From: Lentzea guizhouensis
Lineage (GTDB): Bacteria; Actinomycetota; Actinomycetes; Mycobacteriales; Pseudonocardiaceae
Length of the DNA stretch: 64,000 nt
Assembly: GCF_001701025.1 (NCBI RefSeq)
Contig: NZ_CP016793.1
Coordinates: 2,356,001 to 2,420,000 of the forward strand
Reading direction: 5' to 3'
The notes under the pieces are model-generated. The model was not told where the DNA came from. It did not search any database and was given only the letters and a program-made list of their open reading frames with translations. A program made the translations under genes and the position numbers. Positions 8,569 through 16,186 of this stretch are shown here, one piece after another (within the stretch, counting starts at the first letter, position 1; every line of letters starts with the position of its first letter).

Positions 8569-9810
8569 TCAGCGTGACGTGCGCACCGGCACAGAGGTCG
8601 GCAGCGGCTTGCGCGAGGTGGGGTCCTCGCCGACGTTCAGCGTGGGCGAGGAGTTCGTCTTCGGCTGACGTGCGGGTTCGTCGCCGGGCGACAGGATGAT
8701 CACCACGATGACGATCGCCACGATCGCCACGGCGGCCGCGATCACCGGCGCCAGCCAGGCCGGACGTTCCTTCGAGCTGCTGTGGAACGCGCTCGCGCCC
8801 ACCTGGTTCGGCGGGCGCAGCCGGACCGGGTCGGACAGATGCTGCTGGTACCCGCCCTGGTAGGCGCCCTGCTGCACCGGCGTGGGGCCGGACACCGGTC
8901 CGGACATCTGCGCGGCGTGCACGGACTGCGCGGGGAACGAGCCGGAGTGCGGCCCGACCTGAGCGGGACTCGAGCCCTGCGCGACTCCGGCGAGAGCGAC
9001 GCGGGCGGCGACCAGCTCGGCGCAGCTGCCGAAGCGCTGGGCCGGGTCCTTCGAGGTGCCGCGGCGGATGACGTCGTCGATGGCGGGCGGCAGCGCGACG
9101 AGCTGCGAGAGCGGGGGCACGGTCTGGCCGAGGTGGCCCTGGATGACCTCCTGCACACCGCCCTGGAACGGCGGGCGGCCGGACAGGCACGCGAACAACA
9201 TGCAGGCCAGCGCGTACTGGTCGGTGCGGCCGTCGACCGGCTCGCCGCGCAGGTGCTCCGGCGCCGCGTAGGTCGGCGAACCGAGGAAATCACCCGTTCG
9301 GGTGCGGTGGCCGGTGGCGCCGCGGCGGGTGAGGCCGAAGTCGGCGACGTAGACGTGCTCGCGCACGCCCTCCTTCGTGGTCACCAGCACGTTCGCCGGC
9401 TTCACGTCGAGGTGCACGAGGCCCTTGCCGTGCAGCATGTCGAGCGCCTCGGCGACCTGGGCCAGCAGCGTCAGCGTGCGGGCAGGGGTGAGCGGCCCCT
9501 CCTTGATGTGGCCCGCGAGGTCCTGGCCGTCGACCAGCCGCATCGCGATGTAGAGCAGGCCGTCGACCTCGTCGAAGTCGTACAGCGGCACGATGTTCGC
9601 GTGGTCGATGGCGGAGGTGTTGCGCGCCTCGTCGACGAACCGCTCGCGGAACTCGGCGTCGGGCGCGAGGTGCTCACCGATGACCTTGAGCGCGACCTTC
9701 CGGCCGAGTCTCACGTCCGTGGCCTTGTACGTCACGCTCATGCCACCACGACCCAGCACACCGTCGATCCGGTAGTGCGCGATCCGCCGCCCGCTCAGGT
9801 CCTCCGACAC
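8569..9810 (-). CDS. Membrane-anchored Ser/Thr protein kinase (PknB type)
   Basis: A 413-residue kinase. The catalytic domain covers residues 10 to about 270: glycine loop VLGRGGMSVTYKA, lysine in VALKVI, catalytic loop HLDVKPANVLV, DFG, and the APE equivalent YAAPEHL. A Pro/Gln-rich linker leads to one transmembrane helix (PVIAAAVAIVAIVIVVIIL) and a short Thr/Pro-rich outer tail without PASTA repeats. The usual Arg of the HRD motif is Leu (HLD), a non-RD kinase. It ends just inside the far side of the groEL regulatory region and runs the same way. Substrates are unknown. Confidence 0.92.
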   Translation of the reverse strand: MSEDLSGRRIAHYRIDGVLGRGGMSVTYKATDVRLGRKVALKVIGEHLAPDAEFRERFVDEARNTSAIDHANIVPLYDFDEVDGLLYIAMRLVDGQDLAGHIKEGPLTPARTLTLLAQVAEALDMLHGKGLVHLDVKPANVLVTTKEGVREHVYVADFGLTRRGATGHRTRTGDFLGSPTYAAPEHLRGEPVDGRTDQYALACMLFACLSGRPPFQGGVQEVIQGHLGQTVPPLSQLVALPPAIDDVIRRGTSKDPAQRFGSCAELVAARVALAGVAQGSSPAQVGPHSGSFPAQSVHAAQMSGPVSGPTPVQQGAYQGGYQQHLSDPVRLRPPNQVGASAFHSSSKERPAWLAPVIAAAVAIVAIVIVVIILSPGDEPARQPKTNSSPTLNVGEDPTSRKPLPTSVPVRTSR

Positions 9811-9887
9811 GCGAGGCAGCCTAACGCCCGCCGAGATCGGGCTGCTCGGGGTTGCTCAAAGAGTGACCAGGGCCGGTGCCGGAGTCA

Positions 9888-10091
9888 CTAGGCCTTGCGC
9901 ACGTCCGACGCCTGGCTGCGCCCGTCCCGGCCTGCCTGCACCTCGAACTCCACGCGGTCGCCTTCGGAGAGCGTCCGGAAGCCTTCCATCTGGATCGCCG
10001 AGTAGTGCACGAACACGTCGGGCCCGCCGTCGGTTGCGATGAAGCCGTATCCCTTTTCGGAGTTGAACCACTTGACGGTACCGAGAGCCAA
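9888..10091 (-). CDS. Cold-shock domain protein CspA family
   Basis: A 67-residue single-stranded nucleic-acid-binding protein. [15 protein letters not shown] holds RNP1 and DVFVHYSAI holds RNP2. TTG at 10091 is chosen because AAGGAGGAC precedes it and it gives the standard N-terminus; the upstream frame extension is unlike the family. The last residues ([16 protein letters not shown]) match the actinobacterial form. It acts as an RNA chaperone in the cytoplasm. Confidence 0.93.
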   Translation of the reverse strand: MALGTVKWFNSEKGYGFIATDGGPDVFVHYSAIQMEGFRTLSEGDRVEFEVQAGRDGRSQASDVRKA

Positions 10092-10170
10092 GGCGTCCTC
10101 CTTCAGACCACGCAAAGAGCAGAACGCAACGCTAAAAGAAGAAAAGTCACTCGGATACCTCCTTACGGAG

Positions 10171-10812
10171 TCATGAACGCGAGCTGACTCCGTTGGCGCG
10201 CAACCAGGTGGCGAGCCGGCGGGGCCCGCGCGTCTGGGTGAGCACGGCACCCGGACCGGCGAAGTCGAACACCAAGCCCTCACCAGAGCGAATGTTTTGC
10301 CCGCCCTCGGGTGGCAACGCCCGAAGTCGGCATTGCACGGAGTCCGCGAACGCCAGCACGTGGTCGCTGTCGATGGTGACCGCTTCTCCCTCGCCGAGCG
10401 TCACGAGGTCGAGTGCGCCGGAACAGCCGAGCAGGATGGTTCCCTGCCCATGTGCATAGTTCAGAAATCCATCTCCGCCGCCGAAGAGGGCTTTGAGCGG
10501 CGGCGCGTCCGGGTTCACCAGCACCGCGCTGCCGGAGGCGAGCCAGCCCAGCCGGGAGATGCACCAGCCGTTCTTGCCGTCGAGCTCGACGGTGTGCAGC
10601 TCCCCCGGCAGCACCGGCGCCACGTCGACCCAGCCGCCCTCGGCGCCCGCGGTGCAGAGCGCGACGGTGCCGCCCTTCTGCTCGACCGCGAGCCCGTAGC
10701 TCGTGGCGAGCACCGACTGGGCCTCCACCAGCACCATCTCCGCAGGTGCGAGCACCAGTCTCGCCACGCCGAAGTTCGGTGTGTGCCGGGTACGGACCTG
10801 CACGCTGTGCAC
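10171..10812 (-). CDS. AIM24 family protein
   Basis: A 213-residue protein of the AIM24 (TIGR00266-related) family, a beta-rich fold with [39 protein letters not shown] and [14 protein letters not shown]. The bacterial function is not known; the yeast relative is mitochondrial. It starts with GTG and is transcribed away from moeA, sharing a 63-bp gap. Downstream, the cspA leader begins within about 80 bp. Confidence 0.85.
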   Translation of the reverse strand: MHSVQVRTRHTPNFGVARLVLAPAEMVLVEAQSVLATSYGLAVEQKGGTVALCTAGAEGGWVDVAPVLPGELHTVELDGKNGWCISRLGWLASGSAVLVNPDAPPLKALFGGGDGFLNYAHGQGTILLGCSGALDLVTLGEGEAVTIDSDHVLAFADSVQCRLRALPPEGGQNIRSGEGLVFDFAGPGAVLTQTRGPRRLATWLRANGVSSRS

Positions 10813-10875
10813 CCCCAGGGGTCGAACTGGGCCAAGAGATCGTCACGATCACTACGACATTGGCAGTATGCAGTC

Positions 10876-12069
10876 GTGTCCCCCACCACTGTCGCCGCAC
10901 ACCGCCAGCGCGTCATCTCCCTCGTGGGGCAGATGCCGGTGCTCCAGCTGCCGCTCGAGGAGTGCCTCGGGCTGGTCCTCGCCGCGGACGTGATCGCGCC
11001 CGTGTCCCTGCCGCCGTTCGACAACTCCGCGATGGACGGGTACGCCGTCCGCGCGGGCGACCTGGCCGCCGTCCCGCTCCGGCTGCCGGTCGCCGACGAC
11101 ATCCCGGCCGGTCGCGTGGACGTTCAGCCGATGGAACCCGGCACCGTGCACCGGATCATGACGGGTGCGCCGGTGCCTCCCGGTGCGGACGCGGTGATCC
11201 AGGTCGAGCTGACCGACGCGGGGACGTCCGAGGTGACGCTGAACGCCACCGTGGCTCCCGGCACGAACATCCGGGTCGCGGGCGACGACGTGCGCAAGGG
11301 CGACCCGGTGCTGGTCGCGGGCACGGTGCTGCGACCGGCCCAGCTGGGGCTCGCCTCGGCGCTGGGCATCCCGGAGCTGCCGGTGCGGCGGCGGCCGCGG
11401 GTGCTGGTGCTGTCGACGGGGTCGGAGCTGGTCGAGCCGGGGCGGCCGTTGCAGCCGGGGCAGATCTACGAGTCGAACGGGATGATGCTGGCCTCGTCGG
11501 TGCGCGACGCGGGCGGCATCGCGGTGCAGCTGAAGTTCGTGCCGGACGACGTGGAGGCGTTCCACCGGGCGCTGGCGCCGTACCTGGGGTCGGTGGACGT
11601 GATCGTGACGTCCGGCGGGGTGAGCGCGGGGGCGTACGAGGTGGTGAAGGACGCGCTGGCGAGCCACGACGTGGTGTTCACGAAGGTCGCGATGCAGCCG
11701 GGCGGGCCGCAGGGGTCCGGCCGGTACGAGGGCGTGCCGGTGCTGACGCTGCCGGGCAACCCGGTGAGCGCGCAGGTGTCGTTCGAGGTGTTCGTGCGGC
11801 CGGCGCTGCTGGCGGCGATGGGGCACCAGCGGGTCGAGCGGCTGACCGCGCGGGCGCGGGTGTCGTCCGCGCTGTCGTCGCCGGCGGGCAAGACGCAGTT
11901 CCGGCGCGGGGCGTACGACCCGTCGTCCGGTGAGGTGGTCACGCCGGTCGGGGGGCCGGGGTCGCACCTGCTGTCGGCGCTGGCGTCGTCGAACTGCCTG
12001 ATCGAGGTGCCGGCGGACGTCACCGAGCTGGCGGCCGGTGACGAGGTCACCATCAGGCACCTGCGGTAG
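10876..12069 (+). CDS. moeA: Molybdopterin molybdenumtransferase MoeA
   Basis: A 397-residue enzyme that inserts molybdate into adenylylated molybdopterin. Motifs seen: PPFDNSAMDGYAVRA, RIMTGAPVPPGADAV, STGSELVEPG, IYESNG, and TSGGVSAGAYEVVKD (the MPT-binding domain), then LPGNPVSAQVSFEVFVRPAL. GTG at 10876 is chosen because it gives the standard N-terminus; the open frame upstream is antisense to the AIM24 gene. Domain IV closes the protein. No other molybdenum cofactor gene is adjacent. Confidence 0.96.
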   Translation: MSPTTVAAHRQRVISLVGQMPVLQLPLEECLGLVLAADVIAPVSLPPFDNSAMDGYAVRAGDLAAVPLRLPVADDIPAGRVDVQPMEPGTVHRIMTGAPVPPGADAVIQVELTDAGTSEVTLNATVAPGTNIRVAGDDVRKGDPVLVAGTVLRPAQLGLASALGIPELPVRRRPRVLVLSTGSELVEPGRPLQPGQIYESNGMMLASSVRDAGGIAVQLKFVPDDVEAFHRALAPYLGSVDVIVTSGGVSAGAYEVVKDALASHDVVFTKVAMQPGGPQGSGRYEGVPVLTLPGNPVSAQVSFEVFVRPALLAAMGHQRVERLTARARVSSALSSPAGKTQFRRGAYDPSSGEVVTPVGGPGSHLLSALASSNCLIEVPADVTELAAGDEVTIRHLR

Positions 12070-12090
12070 CGAGCGGTTCTGGGGGCGGTT

Positions 12091-13387
12091 GTGAGGTCTG
12101 TGCTGGCGTTGGTGCTGCTGGTCGGGTTCTTCGTGCTCGGCGCGGCGCTGACGGTGTTCCTGGTGGTGGTCTCGGTCTGGCGGTTCCGGATCGGGGACTT
12201 CCAGGGCGGCGGCTGGGTGGGGTTCTTCGCGGCGGCCATCGCGTTCCCGCTGCTGTGGGCGGTGGTGCGGGCGGTCTTCGCACGGCCGGAGCCGACCGGC
12301 GTGCCGATGACGCGCGGGACGCACCCGGAGCTGTGGCGGCACGTGGACGAGCTGGCCGTGATCGCCGGGACGAGGTCGCCGGACGACATCAGGCTGGTGC
12401 CGGAGCCGAACGCGAACGTGTGGGAACGGCGCGGCACCCGGTATGGCGGTGCCAAGGCGACTTCATGCGGCTGCTCCACGGGTGGGCGCGGCTGTACACG
12501 CTGGTCGTGGCGTCGGAGAGCCGGGAGCACGAGCGGTTCGCCGACGAGGTGGCGGTGCGGGCGGCCGGGGTCGAGGCGGCGCGGCGGGCGTTGCTGCGGA
12601 TCGGCCGTCGGCTGGGCGACTACCTGCACTGGTACGTGGGCCTGGCGGTGACCGCGGGGCGGACGCCGCCGTTGCTGGAGGGGTTCCGGTCGTACCTGGG
12701 CCACCCGCGGCGGGTGCACGCTGCGCGAGCTGGAGGCGGTGCTGGCCGAACGCGAGCCGACGTCGGTGTTCGACAGCCCCGCCGTGGGAACGCGTCGCGG
12801 CGATGGCCGCTGGGCTCGGGCACGGGGCGGGCGCGGTCGCGGTGGACGAACGGCCGCGTGGGAGCTGCTCGACGGCACGCCCTACGAGGCGGTGGCCGGC
12901 TGGTCGACGTGCAGGGGCCGCCGGTCACGTGGAGGAGCTCGCGCCGCTGGCCGGGCCGGCGCTGCTGAGGCGGTACGCACTCGCGCTGCGGCACGCCGGT
13001 CGGGTGAGCAAGGTCGGCGAGACGCTCGGCGACGTGCTGGCGTGCCTCGAACGGGCCGAGCTGCACCGGCTGACGGGCCGGCCGGTGGACACGTCGCTGA
13101 CCGCGGAGCAGGTGCACGAGGCGGCGGTGGAGAACGTGACGGAACTCCTCGCCTGCGCGGTCGCCGACCAGAACGTGACGGAACTCCTCGCCTGCGCGGT
13201 CGCCGACCAGCTCGTGACGGCCGGGCGCGCCGTGCTGGAACTCAACTGGGGCGGGGTGTTCGCCCTCCGACTGCCCGACGGAGCTGCGGTGTACCCGGAT
13301 GATCTCGTGGCACCGGCCGTGCGGGACCCGGCACGGGTGGCCGAGGTGCGGGAGCGACTGCGCGCGCTCGGCGTCGACGGACTGTGA
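12091..13387 (+). pseudogene. Decayed M48-type membrane metallopeptidase gene
   Basis: Fragments of one M48 (Ste24/HtpX-like) protein are spread over all three frames. The first part (12091 to about 12460) has two membrane helices and LVPEPNANVWE. The stretch that should hold the HExxH zinc motif is missing. The next part (DFMRLLHGWARLYTLVVASESREHERFAD) retains the third zinc-ligand region. Later parts (PPWERVAAMAAGLGHG, then LLRRYALALRHAGRVSKVGE) need at least four more shifts. A perfect 39-bp tandem duplication (13133-13171 and 13172-13210) sits near the end. Decay is too extensive to be sequencing error. Confidence 0.8.
13133..13210 (+). repeat. 39-bp perfect tandem duplication inside the M48 pseudogene
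   Basis: Two identical 39-bp copies, each encoding NVTELLACAVADQ in the same frame. The duplication keeps frame and is probably a replication-slippage product. Confidence 0.95.
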
Positions 13388-13411
13388 CGGAACGCTCACA
13401 CGGCGGCGTTG

Positions 13412-13438
13412 TTGACTCCATGTGACGGGGATTACACT
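13412..13438 (+). promoter_or_regulatory. Candidate promoter for psd
   Basis: TTGACT (13412-13417) and TACACT (13433-13438) are 15 bp apart, slightly short of ideal. Transcription would begin near 13445, directly before the leader hairpin. Base composition dips here relative to its surroundings. Confidence 0.4.
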
Positions 13439-13449
13439 GGCCAGTAGGC

Positions 13450-13507
13450 GCCGGTGGACCCGTGCGTTCGTCGGGGGATGCACGGGTCTACCGGCCACTT
13501 GCTTTTT
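13450..13507 (+). terminator. Leader hairpin with T-run before psd (attenuator or terminator)
   Basis: GCCGGTGGACCCGTGC (13450-13465) and GCACGGGTCTACCGGC (13480-13495) form a 16-bp stem with one G-U pair and a 14-base loop. A five-T run follows at 13503-13507. It lies after the candidate promoter and 85 bp before the psd start, so it could stop transcription early. It may also end transcription from the M48 remnant. Confidence 0.6.
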
Positions 13508-13592
13508 CGGGCAGTCCATGTGGGCGGTTTGGCGCTTTGGCGTAGCGTGTTGGCGCCCGACATCCACGGAAGCTACGGAACCCCACACCACG

Positions 13593-14288
13593 ATGAGCAG
13601 CGAAAAGCCCGTCTCCCACTTCCTCGAACTCGCGCGCGGCATCGTTCCGCCGATGAACCCGGCCGGACGCCCGTTCGTGGCCGGCGCGGCGGTTCTCACG
13701 TTCGTCCTGCGCCGCTTCAACAAGCGCCTCGGCGTCGTCGGCGCCGTGCTCACGGCGTGGGTGGCCTGGTTCTTCCGCGAGCCGAAGCGCGTCACACCGA
13801 CCCGCCCGAACATCGCGATCGCACCCGCCGACGGCACCGTCTCGCACGTCGTCGACACCGTGCCGCCCGCGGAACTGGGCCTCGGCGACCAGCCGATGAC
13901 GCGCGTCAGCGTGTTCCTGTCGGTCTTCGACGTGCACGTGCAGCGCATCCCGGCCGACGGCGAGGTCGTCCAGGTCTCGTACCACCCCGGCAAGTTCCTC
14001 TCGGCCGACCTCGACAAGGCGTCCGAGGAGAACGAGCGCAACACGGTGTGGATGCGCACGACCGAGGGCCATGACCTCGTGTTCGTGCAGATCGCCGGCC
14101 TGGTCGCCCGCCGCATCGTCTGCCACGTGGCCGACGGCGAGAAGGTCGAGCGCGGCCAGACCTACGGCCTGATCCGCTTCGGCTCGCGCGTCGACACCTA
14201 CGTGCCGCGCGGCTCCCGCGTCCTGGTCGAGGCCGGCCAGCGCACCATCGGCGGGGAGACCGTCCTCGCTGAGCTCCCGGAGGCCTGA
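13593..14288 (+). CDS. psd: Phosphatidylserine decarboxylase proenzyme
   Basis: A 231-residue enzyme that makes phosphatidylethanolamine from phosphatidylserine. It has a hydrophobic N-terminal stretch, WFFREPKRVTP, APADGTVSHV, and VFDVHVQRIPADG. The self-cleavage site is in RFGSRVDTYVP: the Ser becomes the pyruvoyl group. The length fits the short class (Psd-A, about 200-240). ATG at 13593 starts MSSEKPVSHF; the frame is open upstream through the leader hairpin. It overlaps pssA by one base (TGATG). Confidence 0.93.
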   Translation: MSSEKPVSHFLELARGIVPPMNPAGRPFVAGAAVLTFVLRRFNKRLGVVGAVLTAWVAWFFREPKRVTPTRPNIAIAPADGTVSHVVDTVPPAELGLGDQPMTRVSVFLSVFDVHVQRIPADGEVVQVSYHPGKFLSADLDKASEENERNTVWMRTTEGHDLVFVQIAGLVARRIVCHVADGEKVERGQTYGLIRFGSRVDTYVPRGSRVLVEAGQRTIGGETVLAELPEA

Positions 14289-15256
14289 TGGCACCCAGCG
14301 GGCCCGGCGTTCGCCTCCTGCCGAACGCGATCACGGTCCTCGCCATGTGCGCCGGCCTGTCCGCGGTGCACTTCGCGAACGTGGGCATGTGGGGCGCCTC
14401 CATCGCCTCCATCGCCGCCGCCGCCGTCTTCGACGGGTTGGACGGCCGCATCGCGCGGATGCTCGACGCCACGTCGAAGATGGGCGCGGAGCTGGACTCG
14501 TTGGCCGACGCCATCTCCTTCGGGGTGGCGCCGGCACTGGCCATCTACCTGTGGAAGTTCGAGGGCAACCGCGCGGGCTGGGTCATCGCGCTGATCTTCG
14601 CGGTGTGCATGGTCGTGCGCCTGGCCCGCTTCAACACGTTGCTGGAGAAGGAACAGCCGCCGTTCGCGAAGGAGTTCTTCGTGGGCGTGCCGGCGCCTGC
14701 CGGTGGGTTGTTGCTGCTGATGCCCCTGATCATCGAGGAGCAGGTCCGGGTCGACGGCTGGTGGAACTCGCCGGTCGCGGTCGGGGTGTGGACCGTTGTG
14801 GTCGCGTTGTTGTTGGTGTCGCGGATTCCCACTTTGTCGGTGAAGACCGTGAAGGTGTCGCCTCGGTTCGTCGCGCCGTCGTTGGTGCTGATCGCGTTGC
14901 TGGCGGCTGCGGTGATCACGTTCCCGTTGGTGGCGTTGATCGTGGCCATGGTGGTGTACCTGGCGCACCTGCCGTACTCGGTGCGGCGGTACATGTGGCT
15001 GTCGAAGCATCCCGAGGCTTGGACCGTGACCGGTGTGGAGCGGCGGGCGATCCGGCGGGCGCACGGGGTGGCGGCTCGTCGGCTCGGGTTGCGGCAGCCG
15101 TTGCGTGGCCGGGTGGCCGGAGCGGCGATGCGGGCGGTGCGGCGGCCTCGGCGGGACACGCCGGTGGTGACTGACGAAGCGGTGCCTTCTGCTTCGCCGA
15201 ACGGGAGGCGGCGGTCCTGGCGGCAGTTGGGGTTGAGGCGGCAGCCGAAGCGCTGA
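14288..15256 (+). CDS. pssA: CDP-diacylglycerol-serine O-phosphatidyltransferase
   Basis: A 322-residue membrane enzyme that supplies the substrate for Psd. The CDP-alcohol phosphotransferase motif DGx2ARx8Gx3Dx3D is complete in DGLDGRIARMLDATSKMG and the following DSLAD. About eight helices follow. The last 70 residues are a basic, Arg-rich cytoplasmic tail longer than in many relatives. The ATG overlaps the psd stop, so the two are translated together. A terminator hairpin follows at 15278. Confidence 0.94.
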   Translation: MAPSGPGVRLLPNAITVLAMCAGLSAVHFANVGMWGASIASIAAAAVFDGLDGRIARMLDATSKMGAELDSLADAISFGVAPALAIYLWKFEGNRAGWVIALIFAVCMVVRLARFNTLLEKEQPPFAKEFFVGVPAPAGGLLLLMPLIIEEQVRVDGWWNSPVAVGVWTVVVALLLVSRIPTLSVKTVKVSPRFVAPSLVLIALLAAAVITFPLVALIVAMVVYLAHLPYSVRRYMWLSKHPEAWTVTGVERRAIRRAHGVAARRLGLRQPLRGRVAGAAMRAVRRPRRDTPVVTDEAVPSASPNGRRRSWRQLGLRRQPKR

Positions 15257-15277
15257 TCGCTGGTTGAGACGTTTGGG

Positions 15278-15309
15278 AAGCCCTGTGGGAGTGCGCTCCG
15301 GCAGGGCTT
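15278..15309 (+). terminator. Terminator after pssA
   Basis: AAGCCCTG (15278-15285) and CAGGGCTT (15302-15309) form an 8-bp stem ending in T-rich sequence (TTTCCGTCTTT). Confidence 0.65.
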
Positions 15310-15555
15310 TCCGTCTTTCCAACCGGCTGCGCCGAGGCGAGCTCGCGAGTAGTCGATCATCTGCAGGAGGACGACTTCCTGGACCTCGCCGTCCACGCTG
15401 ATGTAGAGCGCCTTCGAGGGGTCGTCGTCCCTGGTGCTGACCGCCACGTTCGGGCCGTCTTCCGCGACGAGCTCGATGCTCTCGCAGTCGTCGACGATGT
15501 TGCTCACGGACGTGACGCGGAATTCGCCCCCGCGAACGTTTCGATCACCCGTCAC
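15310..15555 (-). pseudogene. Hypothetical protein fragment lacking a proper end
   Basis: The minus strand reads like a real protein for about 80 residues (SIELVAEDGPNVAVSTRDDD, then ALYISVDGEVQEVVLLQMID). GTG at 15555 or 15507 could start it; the first overlaps the stop of the gene before it. The frame then runs through the pssA terminator and antisense to pssA without a stop until 14545, which is not credible. The natural 3' end has probably been lost or shifted. No family is recognised. Confidence 0.35.
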
Positions 15556-16123
15556 CCTCCGGGTTGCGATCCGGCGTGAAAGCGCCGAACAAGCTTTCGT
15601 ACTCACCATTCTCATCGGAGATGACGTGGTCCGGCCACGTGCTGGAGACGGCGTGGTGCAGCCGGGTCAGCAAGGTCGCCGTGTCCACGTGGTCCAGCGA
15701 CAGGACCTCGACGACCTGCTTCTGCTGCGCCTCGAGTTGCGGGTTCTCGGCAGCGAGCTTGCGCAGCGAATGCTCTGCGACGGTGGTCATGGCGGCGAGG
15801 TCGCCGTCGCCGGAGAACGTCAGGCAGTCCTGCCAGCAGGGCAGCAGCACGACCAGTTCCAGCGCCTCCTTGAGGTTGCGGGCGATGAGTCCCGCCTGCC
15901 CTTCGGACGTGGCGTAGGCGACCGGTCTGTCGTCCTGCGGCGCACCACAGACGAGGTAGGTGTCGCCCGCGAAGGTGCCCGCCACGGTGTGCAGCGCCTC
16001 GCCCGAGGACAGCTCGAACTCGCTCCCGTCGGCGCCTCGGCTCACGTCGAACTCGAACACCGCCAGCAGGTGAGCGGTCTCGGGGTGGTCATCGAGAATC
16101 GACCTCAGCCGGCGGGGGTCCAC
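15545..16123 (-). CDS. Hypothetical protein
   Basis: A 192-residue soluble, acidic protein with no signal or membrane segment. It has AGDTYLVCGAPQDDRPVAYA and a helical C-terminal half (LKEALELVVLLPCWQDCLTF, then AEHSLRKLAAENPQLEAQQK). The pattern resembles SUKH/SMI1-like or other uncharacterised actinobacterial proteins, but I do not recognise a family with confidence. GTG at 16123 is the likely start; the frame stays open far upstream only as antisense of the ATPase. It is divergent from the ATPase gene with a 63-bp gap. Confidence 0.65.
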   Translation of the reverse strand: MDPRRLRSILDDHPETAHLLAVFEFDVSRGADGSEFELSSGEALHTVAGTFAGDTYLVCGAPQDDRPVAYATSEGQAGLIARNLKEALELVVLLPCWQDCLTFSGDGDLAAMTTVAEHSLRKLAAENPQLEAQQKQVVEVLSLDHVDTATLLTRLHHAVSSTWPDHVISDENGEYESLFGAFTPDRNPEGDG

Positions 16124-16186
16124 CTGCCGAACGGTAGCGGGCTGGATGCGCTGTTCGACGCCGCCGGAGCAACTAGAGTCGGTGCC

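Noticed and set aside
10297..10875. N-terminal extension of MoeA
   Set aside because: The extra 193 codons are antisense to the AIM24 gene and unlike MoeA.
12620..14116. 498-codon minus-strand frame over the M48 remnant and psd
   Set aside because: Antisense composition; crosses the leader hairpin and a firm gene.
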